Below, piece after piece: positions 1-11,581 of a stretch of 64,000 nt of DNA. How positions within the stretch are numbered: position 1 is the stretch's first letter; the number at the start of each line of letters is the position of its first letter. The position numbers and the translations under genes are program-made. The stretch comes from Cokeromyces recurvatus (lineage: Eukaryota; Mucoromycota; Mucoromycetes; Mucorales; Mucoraceae). The stretch covers positions 62,001-126,000 of the forward strand of contig NW_026251422.1 of NCBI RefSeq assembly GCF_025118155.1, given 5' to 3'. Under the pieces are notes generated by a model. That model was not told where the DNA came from and made no database searches. It worked only from the letters and a program-made list of their open reading frames with translations.

Positions 1-761
1 ATAATAGTTCTTCGTTATAAAATTACTATTTTACCTTTAATTGAATCAAATTCAATCATACTTTCTCTGTACATTTGTATGTGGTATAAACATCAGCTAC
101 ACAGAAATCCGTTCGTAAGGATCATATTCATCATTAAAAGTAATCATATAAATTTTGTAAAATGAACCTTAAGTAATAGCATAAGTATTAGTCACTTTCC
201 TTTTTTTTTTTTATTATTATTATTATTTATTCTGCTGTTTGCGTAATAGTTTGCTGTAAAAGTTAATACTATATACAAAAGACAGAGAATGAAGCACATT
301 TTCAGATCTATTTGTCAAATATTTAAAGAATAAAAGAGAAAAAGTACAAATTATTTGAATCATTAATTTAAAGCATACATGTGTATATTTTATTTTTTTT
401 CGCATAGAAACTGTATTTTAAGTGATATACATGTGTTGAAGCTGTTAGTGTACAATAGAACAATAGTCATACTTTCTTCTAGTGCTGATTGTCATCTAAT
501 GATGAAAATTATAAATCATAACTCTACCCTTTTATATCATTCTTCTTTTAGTGTGTTGTAACTATTTTAGAATAATAATTCACGTATTAGACATGTTTCA
601 AAAGTTATAGTAATGAGTCGGTTATACGTTGTATTATCTGTTTAAATATCTAATTAACGAGTTCATTATTCAACGATAATAATATGAATTATTTTATCAC
701 ACATATATATAATATCTATTAAGCTGCATATCAATGTTAAGCATTGCATAATCAGCTAAAT

Positions 762-796
<35 letters not shown>

Positions 797-1166
797 CAGT
801 GATCAGCTTTACCGCATATTAGCATATTTCCCCGTTTGATTGCGTTTTTTAGTAGAAATTTGTACAATCAAAATAGATCCAACATAACTCTATTTATGGG
901 CATAAATACATTTAATAGATATGCAACAGTGATCGAAAAAGGAGAAATAAAAAAAAAATACTTATTTCTTTATAAATGTGTGTAACATGCTTAGAAAACT
1001 ATTCAATTTTTTTTTATAAGCTTGTCCTTTACAAAAGAGATTATGATAGTTAAGTCAGCATCCAAGAATAATAGAGACACTTTGATTGATTTCTTTTAAT
1101 TAATAATGATCCTAAAATCTATTGAATATATCGTTCCGTACTAATCCCGAGCATTTCTCCTGTATG

Positions 1167-1206
<40 letters not shown>

Positions 1207-1529
1207 TGTTTATTTATGCTCAAGCTCATCTAGAAATAAATCTATTATCCTCTTTAATATAGTAAAGTATATCGTGATATTTTACTCAATTTATCTTAAA
1301 TTCTGATCATTTACACGAGTAAGAAGAAAAAAGGCGGAATAGCATATGATAATTTACCCTACTCCTATGTAAAACAAATACTTTCCTCTTCCTCCCTTTT
1401 ATTATAATATTGTTTCTTACATAAAATACATCTTCTCCTTACTGTCTGTAGATCCTATATTAATATTTCATTTTCTCTCTTTTTTTTTAGACTTCCTCTT
1501 TGTTTTCCTTTTCTTACTTACTTACTTTA
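1..1529. other. Non-coding AT-rich stretch
   Basis: I see no credible gene here; the short open frames lack any recognisable motif. It holds two long A tracts (765-795 and about 1167-1204). A pyrimidine run ending in TTTTTTTTAG at about 1482-1490, just before the next start codon, looks like the acceptor of a 5' UTR intron of the following zinc-cluster gene. Confidence 0.5.
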
Positions 1530-2108
1530 ATGACTATAACGAATAAAAACTTATTAGAAGGAGATAAAACGAAACGTAAAAGACTTAAGGTAGTCAGTGC
1601 TTGTTTAGAGTGTCGTAGAAAAAAGACAAAATGTAACGGTGAAAAGCCTTGTGTTGGTTGCATTAAAGCTCGTATGGATTGTAAATATATCAGTAATAAT
1701 TTGTTAAAACAACCACTACCGCAATCAATTCAGCCAACACCCAACAATGACTCAAGTTCAATTGAATTAATCGAAAAACGCTTAGGCATCATTGAAAACG
1801 TCTTGAGGTCTTTAATTACAACCAACAATTATACACTGCCAACTTCCGATCATTTTCCTATTACCTCTCCTTCACATCTTCCACCTTCTGAAAACATGTT
1901 CAGAACACGAGGAAAAAGACAACGACATGAATGTGTCACAACAGATATGACTCTACATCATCATGGGTATTCACAGCAAAATAAACTTGCGCCTATTAAA
2001 ATCGAACAGCATCGTATTTCAACTATTAAAAATTTATTAAATAATGATGATGAACAAGAAGATATAAAAGGGAAATACTCATGGTGTTCTTCTTCTTTGG
2101 AATCCTAA
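1530..2108 (+). CDS. Short Zn(II)2Cys6 binuclear-cluster transcription factor
   Basis: The product is 192 aa, a fungal-type DNA-binding regulator acting in the nucleus. Starting at the ATG at 1530, six cysteines lie at residues 25, 28, 35, 41, 44 and 51 (C-x2-C-x6-C-x5-C-x2-C-x6-C) and are preceded by a basic KTKRKRLK stretch. A predicted short helix follows (SSIELIEKRLGIIENVLRSL), possibly the dimerisation segment. An in-frame upstream TTG at 1500 is not a plausible start. The rest is Ser/Pro/His-rich with no fungal transcription-factor middle-homology domain, so the protein is far shorter than typical family members (500-900 aa). It may be a stand-alone DNA-binding regulator or a gene whose later exons I could not find; the sequence after the stop shows no further domain. 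The target is unknown. Confidence 0.8.
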   Translation: MTITNKNLLEGDKTKRKRLKVVSACLECRRKKTKCNGEKPCVGCIKARMDCKYISNNLLKQPLPQSIQPTPNNDSSSIELIEKRLGIIENVLRSLITTNNYTLPTSDHFPITSPSHLPPSENMFRTRGKRQRHECVTTDMTLHHHGYSQQNKLAPIKIEQHRISTIKNLLNNDDEQEDIKGKYSWCSSSLES

Positions 2109-2312
2109 TAATAATTTTTTTTAAAAAAAAAAAATAGTCATCCTTCAGCATTCTATTAAATTCATTTACAATCGATAACCAATAATCTGCTATTGCAGCT
2201 GGAATTATACCACTATTTGTTTATATAACTTTATAAGCATTACATGTAATAAAAAATATAAAATAAAAAAAAGATGAAGGGGTATATAAATATAAATATA
2301 AACATATAATGA

Positions 2313-4195
2313 TTATATTCCAACCATGCCAAATACACAAAGAGCTCCAATATAAGGCACTAATATAGTTTTAGCTACAAAATAAAATAGTATACCAAAT
2401 GCTATAGAAATTGGTAAAGCAGGTAATGCCTTATTATAAATGGCCAATAAAAAGATAGTAGCTGTTAGGCCTGTTAAGACAGCAATTGTACAGCAAATAG
2501 TCGTAATCCAATCATACATTGCTGCACGAGCAATCAAGACACTATAAAAAACGAAATCACCTAATCCAAGCTTAAGACCACTTCTCTCTACATCTTCTTC
2601 ATCTTGTTCTGATAAACCAGATCTTTGACTATTTCTATTATCAGTATGATTTGTTTCTAGTGATGCATTTGGGTTTATTAAATGATGACTACTCTCTATA
2701 CTAAGAGTATCATCTGGCAAACGCATAAAACCATCATGACTATTTCTAATTAAAACCTTTTGTTGAATAAATGTATTATGTGAATGATAAGATGAATGAC
2801 GAAAGTCTATGTTCTTTTCTACTCTCAAAGATTCTTTTTGTTCTCGACCAATAATACTTTTGGACAATCTGAAATGGTCTTTAGCTGATGCCATCATAAA
2901 CCATACTGCATTAACAGAATAAAGTAATGCAGGAACTTCTCTTTGCTGTTTCTTTGAACTTTCAATCAACAAACGAAGAGGTCCAAATGGGCATAGTACT
3001 GCAATAAGATCTAACATAATTAAAATAAATAAATAAAATCAGTATATACATATTATATATAGATGTATCTATTACCCCATATAGCAAGTAAACCTAATAG
3101 AATCCAAGTAGTCCACTGCTCTAATCCAGTTAAAGAAAATGCCATCAATGAACTCATAATAGTCAAGTAAGTCTGTTGTAACCAAAGTGGACCTTTCCAG
3201 AAAATAGAAATCAAACCAACAATTGCAAAATTCCATAATCCTAATCCCATTGTGATAAAATCCAAAGGAATGGAAAATACTTGGATTAAATTACTATACA
3301 ACATAAGTTAGATATACAAATTCATTATCGTATCATAAATAGAACCCACACGTACTTACAGCAGTAATAAATAGGACATGAAGCCTAATAGTAATAAAAC
3401 AACAATCATAAAGAATATAATTAGGGGCTTAACCCATCCTTTCTTAAAGAAAAAGACCATTATAATTGTCATTATAATAATTTGACTAATAATGATAGCT
3501 GCATTTGTAAATGAAGTAGCTAAAGTATTTGTGTTGGAATTGTTACTTGATGTAGTTGTATAAGTACTAGTAGATTGTATAGAAACATAGCTCGGCCGAA
3601 TAGGACTACACACATATAGAATACGTAAATGAGTATGTATATCAATGTATGCCTCCCTTTTCTTTTCTTTTTACTATATCTATTCTATTTACCTATAATC
3701 ACTTGAATCATCGAATGCAATTTTAACCCAAAATATACTTAGTAAAATACATGCAATAACAGGTTTAATAATTCTATAGATTTGAATAGTATAATATTTA
3801 AGATCATCTAGTTCTTCTTCTTGTGTATTCTGTAAATCATTATCTTCATTACTTGACAGGCAAGTTAGAGCTATTTCTTCATCTAAATGGATATAAAACG
3901 TTCGTATATGTATGCATGTAATATTTGCACATAAAAATATTCAGTTACTTGGCTGTGCTTCCAACACTACATTATTGACTTCTATTACTGATTTTCTTGT
4001 GAGTGATCTATTTTTTTTCGCTGCTTTACATTCTTTATAGTGGCTTTGTTTCCAGTGATCTTTTTGACACTTTATTGAACAGTACTTTGGTCCTTCATAC
4101 CTACAGGATGAGCACATGAAAGATGCAGATCTTTGACATTGTGAACATGATGATGAATTCGTGCTAGATTCGTTTGTTATTATTTCAGTTGCCAT
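2313..4195 (-). CDS. Presenilin-type intramembrane aspartyl protease with N-terminal MYND zinc finger
   Basis: Five exons: 4195-3949, 3882-3693, 3605-3360, 3293-3076, 3010-2313, giving 532 aa. Exon 1 encodes a MYND finger (Cys 17, 20, 28, 31, 39, 43, His 52, Cys 56; YCSIKCQKDHW core). Exons 2-5 encode presenilin: an acidic N-tail, the SFTNAAIIISQIIIMTI segment, WKGPLWLQQ, the first catalytic Asp in TM6 (D301, in IWDLIAVLCPFGPLR; WD instead of the usual YD), a hydrophilic loop, the second catalytic Asp in GLGD (D452) and the PALP motif (497-500). All joins are GT-AG and in frame (phases 1, 2, 2, 1). Presenilin is the catalytic subunit of gamma-secretase and cuts membrane stubs in ER/Golgi/endosomal membranes. 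The MYND extension is unusual; MYND fingers normally bind proline-rich peptides. The alternative is a separate small MYND gene next to presenilin, but exon 1 has no in-frame stop before its donor and the phase fits exactly. Confidence 0.88.
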
Positions 4196-4540
4196 AAAAA
4201 AAAAGAATAAAATCTTAAATGTGTATATATATGTTGTGTGTATGTGTGTGTAATATTATATCTAAAAGTGTATTCTCAAACTTGAATCACAAGTTACATA
4301 AAAATTCAAACTAATGGTGAAATGGGCTTATGAGAAAAAAAAGTTAAAACGAAATGGTTTATTTTCCCCCTTTTCCTTCCCCATTATTTTAAAATTTTCT
4401 TTTCCTGATTTGGATATTTTCCACCTTTTTTTTTTTTCTTATGTGAAGAATTCCTCCTCCATTTTACTAAAATTCCTATATAAAGTAAATTTTTGTAGAA
4501 GATAATAAAATTACTTTATTTTTAAATTAAAATTTATAAA
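4196..4540. other. Intergenic region upstream of presenilin
   Basis: AT-rich, with a TG-rich stretch near 4225-4250; likely holds the presenilin promoter. No gene is supported. Confidence 0.4.
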
Positions 4541-4848
4541 GCGACCTATGGGCACATAATATCTTTGTTATATTGAATTGCCCAGGTCAGTTCAGATTAT
4601 GCGAAAAACAAAAAGGTATCTAAAAAACCCTCTTACGGGACAAGAGGTAAAAAAAGGTAAAGGAAAGGAAGAAGAGAAGGTGAGAAAGAAAGGGGGAATA
4701 TTGCTAACAAATTTAAAGGGACAACCTAGTTGAGTCATTTCCTGCCTGGGTCAAGAAATGGAGGGGAGGTAGTTTGTCGTGTAGTAAGTAATCCATTTCC
4801 TGTAGAATGGTGCACATAACTGGCCAGCGATAGAACCAGGCAGAAACG
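4541..4848 (-). mobile_element. 5'-truncated LINE copy (3' end only)
   Basis: Read on the minus strand, this matches the 3' end of the LINE at about 7620-7900: the last codons of the C-terminal domain, the pyrimidine-rich 3' UTR and the terminal stem-loop (arms 4543-4554 and 4579-4588). Similarity stops abruptly near 4848, as expected for a 5'-truncated retrocopy. The coding part carries changes. Clear target-site duplications were not found. Confidence 0.8.
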
Positions 4849-5205
4849 TTTCTTGAAAAGTACGACAGTTTAAATTTTAATAGTGCGAGAAAAGGTGTAT
4901 TGTTATTGATTTAAAAAAGAATTGTTTGATTTACATCGTAAATCAGATTTCTAGACCGAATTTATTTTAAGCTAAGCATTTCTAAGGACTTTTTTAAAAA
5001 AAAAAAAAAAAAAGTTCGGCATTTTGGGGTATACTCCGCTGAACTTAAAATAAAAACCTAGTAGATGATGACGAAATCCTTTCAATAAAAACTGATTACG
5101 CGGTCTTTCTTCTTTTTCTTTCTTTCTTTCTTTTTAAAAAAAAAAATTTCTTAGTGGAATGCCACATCCCCCAGCTCCCTCTCTCTGTTGTTTCTATGTT
5201 TTGTA

Positions 5206-5287
5206 TTGTTGTGTTGGCCGGATGCATAGCCTATTGTAAGCGTTGGTATTTTTACTGACCCCGATAGAATCTCCCTCTTCGGATACC
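5206..5287. repeat. Direct repeat unit 1 (82 bp)
   Basis: It starts TTGTGTTGGCCGGATGCA and ends CTCTTCGGATACC. It recurs at 5372-5453 with two differences (CATAGCC/CACAGCC and TATTTTTA/TATATTTA), a period of 166 bp. It is more GC-rich than its surroundings and its function is unknown. Confidence 0.9.
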
Positions 5288-5371
5288 TTCTAATATAACT
5301 CTGTGAAGCATCAGATGTATAGACTGTGTTCTAGATGTGGACATTAGCCTACTATTTTTTTAAGTTCTTTG

Positions 5372-5453
5372 TCGTTGTGTTGGCCGGATGCACAGCCTAT
5401 TGTAAGCGTTGGTATATTTACTGACCCCGATAGAATCTCCCTCTTCGGATACC
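5372..5453. repeat. Direct repeat unit 2 (82 bp)
   Basis: Second copy of the unit at 5206-5287, about 97 percent identical, same orientation. The 84 bp between the two units are not repeated. Confidence 0.9.
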
Positions 5454-7138
5454 CTCGATTAAAGTCTTAGAAATTGAATAGGTTATATGTAAAAATTCTA
5501 CTCTGTCAGATTGAGGTAATATTGTTACTGGCTTGTAAGATGCATAGACTTTCGCCGTGTTGGAATACTTGCCAATCCGTGATTGACCCTCCCTCTCTTA
5601 AGGTCTTTAGCAATATTATTTAGATTTGTCAGTTGCAAAGATTGTCCTTTGACTTTCTTTTGCCCACTATTTTTTGGGATCCAATAAGCTTTTACCTTCA
5701 CGTGGTGGATCCTGTTAATCAACTAAGCTGTAAAGCAAAGTTGAGAACTGAAAAAGCTAGTATATTTATTTGTTCTTCAATCAATAAAAGAAATAATTTT
5801 TTAACATCTATTTATTTTTTAAGAAGTGCTATTAGCGCGTTTTATTTTAATAAGTTCTATTTTTTTGTGTGTGCAAGATTAGAAAGTATGTGAAGCAGCA
5901 CGGTATTTATGACTTGCTCATCTCGTCTACATGTTATAAAAGGCATACTGTTGATAAGATAAAGATAACAAAAGAATAAGGCAGAATAAATCTGTATAAA
6001 ACTTTTATTATCAATAAAAAATTAAAACTTGATTTCTCAAAAATGAGTGCAAAATGGATCCTCATTTATATCTTGTGGGGAATGAGTTACTTCGCGTCAG
6101 GAACAGAATGAAAGAAGAATATTTCCCATAAAATGATTAAAGTTGTTTTGTTTGAGCTCTCTAATCTTTGCCCTGACTGAGAATTAATCTCAGTTAACTC
6201 TAATAAATATTAAATTATTGGTGCTTGATCTAGCCGGTTATTTTTCTTGAAACCAAATAATGAAATCTCGTATGTTCATACTTATGAAAGATATAGGGAA
6301 GATGCTTTGTATTATATTCATTCCTTACTATACTACTTGAATGAATGTCATTATATTGTATAGTGTATAGATAGTATATGATTATATTTATAAGCTAGTA
6401 TATCAATAATAATATGGATATATAACTAATAGGTACAATCTATAATTCATATATCTTTATCATTAATAACTCCTTTATTTCGTAGAGTTAGTATTTATTA
6501 TAATATTATTTTTCTCATAAACTGAAATCAAATGATATTGTATGCATAAAGTGTACAACTAATAACTATAATATCATTCGGTCCTTCATGGCTCTGGTCT
6601 GTTTATTATAAGATATTATGTAATACATCATTATATGCACAACATTCTCCTACAACAAGTGGTCCTCCTTTTGATTTAGATCTATGTCCCTTCTCATCTG
6701 AACAAATTCATGAGACTCTAAAACAACTGCCTCGTAAAAAAGCTCCTAATATTGATCATATACAGACGGAAATGGTATTACCCCTCGTTCACACTTTGGT
6801 TCCTCAGCTTCTGAATCTCTTTAGTATCTGTTGGCGATGGTCCTATACTCCACTATCATGGCGAGCTGCGCAGGTAGTATAGATACACAAGAAAGGCTCT
6901 AAAAGTGACCCAGGGAACTTCAGATCAATTAGTTTGACATCTATTTTTCGTAAATTATTTGAAAAATGCTTATACCCTAGCCTACTAGAACAATCCCCTA
7001 CTCTAGACATTGCTCGAGGCGGATTTCGTGAATCGCGTAGCTCTCTTGATCAATTTCATTGACTTATCGAAATCTGCTCTATTCTTTGGCGTAACCACAA
7101 CTATTTTCCGACTCTTGCTTTTTTAGATATCAAATCAG

Positions 7139-7154
7139 CGTATGATACTGTAGA
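7139..7154. repeat. Target-site duplication, left copy
   Basis: CGTATGATACTGTAGA, identical to 7939-7954. It encodes the AYDTV part of the RT in the host LINE and flanks the nested LINE fragment, as target-primed reverse transcription predicts. Confidence 0.85.
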
Positions 7155-7938
7155 CTTCACGCCTCCGCTTTCAACACTCAATGGTATAAACTCATTCAAA
7201 CATCATGCTGGAGACTCTGTGCCGCCAATTCCATTCCGTTAGACAAACGCTCCTTTCGAAAACATCGTCGAGAATTTCTTGAAGAGAGTTTTCAACAACT
7301 ACGTGACGAGACACATTCTGTTTTGCTTTCCTCTTGCCGCCCTAATCTGATTATTGACCCGATACTCTGGTTACCCATGACACACAGTGAGCGTAGTCGA
7401 ACTATTCGATGGCGTCTTGGTTGGTTACCCGGAGGAATACCTAAAGCCTGTCCATATCATCCTCATGTACACTTTAGTCGGTCACACGCCACTGAATGCT
7501 TGCACATGCACACTCGTTTATTCTTGCCACAATCAATTGCAGATCCCCTTTCCTTTCTTTTAAATCATCTCCCTCAGCATAAGCACCGAAATTCTCAGGA
7601 TGTTTCTGCTTGGTTCTATCGCTGGCCAGTTATGTGTACCATTCTACAGGAAATAGATTATTTAATGCACGATAAACTACCCCCTCCACTTCTTGATCCA
7701 GGCAGAAAATTACTCAACTGGTTGTCTCTTTAAACTTGTTAGCAATATTCCCCTTTCTTTCTCACTTTCTCTTCTTCCTTTCCTTTACCTTTTTACCTCT
7801 TGTCCCATAAGAGGGTTTTTAGATACTTTTTTCACATAATTTGAACTGACCTGGGCAATCCAATATAATAAAGATATTATGTGCCCATAGGTCGCTTTTT
7901 AAATTTATAAAAATAATAATAAAAAAAAATGTTTAATC
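7155..7938 (+). mobile_element. Nested, 5'-truncated LINE insertion
   Basis: It interrupts the host RT between two copies of a 16-bp duplication. It carries an uninterrupted C-terminal coding frame from 7161 to 7733 (191 codons), ending KLLNWLSL. A Cys/His-rich patch (CPYHPHVHFSRSHATECLHMH region, about 7450-7512) may be a zinc knuckle typical of LINE C-termini. The 3' UTR ends with a stem-loop (7848-7893) and an A-rich tail. Its open frame, against the host's several stops, shows it is the younger insertion. Confidence 0.87.
7848..7893 (+). other. Conserved 3' terminal stem-loop of the LINE family
   Basis: Arms GACCTGGGCA (7848-7857) and TGCCCATAGGTC (7882-7893, two-base bulge), with an inner AATAT/ATATT pairing. 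The same paired arms occur in the copies at 4541 and, with one mismatch each, at 46751 and 52461. A likely recognition structure for the element's own reverse transcriptase. Confidence 0.6.
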
Positions 7939-7954
7939 GTATGATACTGTAGAT
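7939..7954. repeat. Target-site duplication, right copy
   Basis: Exact second copy of the 16 bp at 7139-7154; the host RT reading frame continues from here. Confidence 0.85.
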
Positions 7955-9655
7955 TGTTCCTATATTTGGCAAGTGCTTCAACCTCATCTCTGTCCGGCTT
8001 TGCTTGGAGTTCTCAAAAATCTCTTTGATCAGGTTCAAATTGAAGTTCTTCTTGATAATCATATATCGTATCGTTTTTCTCCTATCACTGGCGTCTTACA
8101 AGGGTCTATTCTCTCTCCGTTTCTATATTCAATCTATATCAACCAACTTTCAGCTCGTTTGAGGCTACCACACCAACTCAATGACTCCTCCACTACTGAT
8201 GTAGTTACTACATTTGTACCGTCCCTTAATTGTCTACTCTATGTTGATGATGTTGTCCTTATTGCCTCCCCTGAGAAACTCACTTCTTTACTGCACTAAT
8301 GCGAAGTCCATAGTTACTTCTTAGGTTATCGGTGGAACCCATTAAAATGTGTCATAGTCGCTCCTACCAATGATCTTCAACCACATCAATTATATGATAC
8401 TGCTATTCCCAAAGAATTCTCCTTTTCCTATCTTGGTGTTCCTATAAAACCTGGTGGTCTACTTGACTATGCTGTTTTAATCCAACATAATATCAATAAA
8501 GCCTCTCTCACTATGAATCAACTTGCTGCTATTGGCCTCAACTCCAAAGGTTTTCCACCTCTGCTTGCACGTCGTTTTTATAGTCAAATGGTTCGTTCTC
8601 AATTAGATTATGGTCTTGCAATCAGTCTTCTCTCTGCTAAACTTACCAAAAACTGGATGTCTTTCAAAATTCATGCATTCGATGTATCTTTGATGGTCAC
8701 TTGCGGTCCTTGGCAAAAGTCATATTTCATCTTGTCAACCTCCCATCCATGAAGACCCGTATTGCAGTCCTCCAAGCGCAATACCTCCTTCGAACTCCTC
8801 AATTACGAGTAGATACTCTTCTTGTCCATCTTTTGCCTAATATTCAGATCCCAAATAGTCATTCCCACTGGTATAAATTGGCTCACACTACAATATGGAA
8901 ACACCTATGCTCACTAATTATCTCAACGCTCGACCGAAAACAATTCTACACTCTTCGTGCTAAGTTTCTAGATGATCAGTTTCAAACCCTTTGTCAAGAC
9001 ACTAACTCCCTCCTATTGTCTTCCTCACGCCCCACTCTTGAATTGGATCCCATCCTTTACTTACCAATGACTACCTCAGAACGTAGCTGAGTGCTTTGAT
9101 GAAGACTTGGCTGGCTATCGGGTGGTAAACCTAAGGGATGTATATCATCGTCTCTACACGCCTACTTTAGTCAAAGGTCCTATCTCGTTCCTCCTCAACT
9201 TGCTTCCGCTACATAAACCTCGTCGTCCTTCTGATTGTACGAGCTGGTATACTTTATGGCCTATTTTTTGTACAAGTCTACATGAACTTGATTACTGCTT
9301 CCATGATGAATTTCCTTCTGATCCTGTCGATCATGGTTTCAAGCTGCTGAATTGGTTGTCCAAGTAACAGTGTGTGTGTGTCTTCCTGATCACTTTGGTC
9401 TGATTTGTATTTAAATTGTTTCTTCTTACTTTTTCGCTTTTTCCTCCTTATATTTTCTCTTAATTCCAAAATACTGCTCTTTTCTTTTTCCTTCTCGTTT
9501 TCTTTTTTTCCCTTCTTGTCCTTTAGGAAATTTTTTATTATTATTTCCCCTCTACAACTGGCTCGGGCAATATTGCGCATTTATTTGGTCGCTACATGCT
9601 TATTGCCAAAAAATTTAATAATAATAATAATAATAATATTAATAATATTAATAAA

Positions 9656-11581
9656 ACTCAGAATTTAATCGTATTACACAACTTGACAAGTCAAATGTAA
9701 TTGTAACGAAAGATTCTTATATAAACTGTAATATTCTATAAGTTAGAACATACTATTGATGATTTTAAAATGCAATACTTAACATTTACATAGATACTTT
9801 GAGATAAAATACAACTGTTTCCATTGATTCCCGATAATTATATTGAAGGACTCCGTGTTACTTATCTTTTATAATATACAGCCTTTGTATATAAAGTCTT
9901 TCCTATTAATGAAGATAGTTTAATTTAAAAAATATTCAAAGAAAAAACAAATTAGAGCCTGACTAAAATGACATATCATTAATGTAGCATCATTTGATAT
10001 ACAAGACCTTAAACTATATATAATTTACACTTTTCTAGGTAATTAAAGTAAAAAAAGAAGAAAACCAAGAGAGAAGGAATATACAGTAGATGCAATTATG
10101 AGTATATATATGCATATACGTATAAAGACAATCGATTGTAACAATTAAAAATTACACTTTTTTTTTAATTTTATAAAGGTCTTTGTATACGATAAAATGC
10201 TGTTAATTCTTTGTTGCTTTATTCTCTTTCTTGGGATGTATTTATACAACTACTCCAATCTATAATTCTATAAATTCTTTTCTTTTTTAGCTTCCATATT
10301 TTTCATAACGTAATGAAAGCATATTGGAAATTTAAAAAGTAGATATAAGAGAATTCTTATATGATTAAGAGCATCATATAAAAATTATAATACTCTATTA
10401 TTACACAATTTTCAACTCTTTTTTCTCTCTTCCTTTTTGCTTCAATTATATCTCTATTCTACTCTATTTTGTTTAATATTAAAAGCTAAAAGATAGTTTA
10501 TATCATTTTAAAGTGAACCACATCATCAAAATTATAATTAACGTACCTTGTGAAAAAAAAAGCATTGTATTATTCGAATATTTATTTCTGATGTACGCGG
10601 TTATATTATCATTTTTCAGAGCATAAGAAAAGACTTATACGATGAGAAGTTATTAGAAAAAGATAAGTCATCTTATATTACAAAAAAAAAAAAAGGAACT
10701 GCATTATCATTATTCGAAACGTTTCAAATAAGAGCTTTTAAAATATTTTATAGGGGACAGGGGTGGGATGAAGAATAAAGATAGTTAGGACTATTCAATT
10801 TTACTTGTGTTGATATTATTAATCAATTAAAGGATTATGAAAAGAAAAAAATGATTGAAATAAAGAAGAATGGTTTGAATATTCATTTGAATGGGCAAAA
10901 GGCCAAAAAAAGACATTCAGATATTAAACGGATACAGTAAGCGGTATTGAATTCAATTTCCTTTAACAACATGCTTCTCTCTCTCTCTCTCTCTCTCTCA
11001 TCCTCCTATTGTATATGATTTTCAAACATAAAAGCGCTCAAATACTATCTTATCACTGTAACCAAAATATAAATGAAATGTAATATGCTGCTATTTTTAC
11101 TTGCTTTTCAATGTAGATTCTGATTAATATTACTTGCAAAATAATAAAAATTTAATTTCTTTAATAAAATAATATTCGAGGTGAATCATCTTTTCTTTTC
11201 CATATACATATATTTGTATATACATATATTTCTAGCAGAAATTTGAATTCTGTGACGATAAATCAAATAACAAATATTCATTAATTTCAACGAAAATAGT
11301 ATTTTAATATAACATTTTATTTTTTAGAATATAATTAGAAGGAAGAAGCCTAAATATTATTTCTGTATATCTTATCATCATAATTGTAGTATTAATGCAT
11401 TCATAGTCAGATATTTAAATATTTATTAACGTATAAAATATCGAAGTAATATTCTTTAGAGGACGTTAAGATAAGAACTAATGTTTTTTTAAAGAATAAA
11501 TCAATAAAAAAATGCAAATTAGGTTTTCTTTTTTTTTCCTTCTTCTTCTTCTTTTTCTTCATATCTTTCTTTATTATTTAA
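9656..11581. other. Non-coding AT-rich region
   Basis: No gene, RNA or transposon signal could be supported. A (CT)n microsatellite lies at about 10976-10999. A pyrimidine-rich tract (11525-11560) directly precedes the FAM72 start codon. Confidence 0.5.

Larger units (their letters stand above)
4849..6574. other. Repeat-rich non-coding region between LINE copies
   Basis: No gene is supported; short open frames at 5525-5893 are featureless. It contains an A tract at about 4990-5010, the pair of direct repeats described separately, and AT-rich sequence up to the start of the LINE reading frame near 6575. A weak third relative of the direct repeat (gtgttgg...actgaccc-like spacing, ending in CCCTCTCT) lies around 5550-5605. 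Confidence 0.4.
6575..9655 (+). mobile_element. Decayed non-LTR (LINE) retrotransposon, host copy
   Basis: Reverse-transcriptase coding sequence with internal stops. From 6575 to about 7154 it encodes the N-terminal RT part (LPRKKAPNIDHI, GNFRSISLTSIFRKLFEK, FLDIKSAYDTVD). The frame is interrupted by a nested insertion (7155-7938) and resumes at 7939 with YDTVD...VLQGSILSPFLYSIYIN, the catalytic YVDD box (8240-8251), a thumb region and a C-terminal domain ending KLLNWLSK at 9367. A T-rich 3' UTR and an (AAT)n tail end near 9655. There are stops at 6879-6881, within 7060-7065, 8297-8299 and 9088-9090. The upstream endonuclease/ORF1 region is missing, so the copy is 5'-truncated and dead. It is polyphyletic in base use with neighbours (more C/T-rich coding). 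Confidence 0.88.

Noticed and set aside
5020..5060. Possible rDNA fragment: CCGCTGAACTTAA resembles the start of the 28S gene
   Set aside because: Only about 12 bases match; the sequence on both sides does not continue as rRNA.
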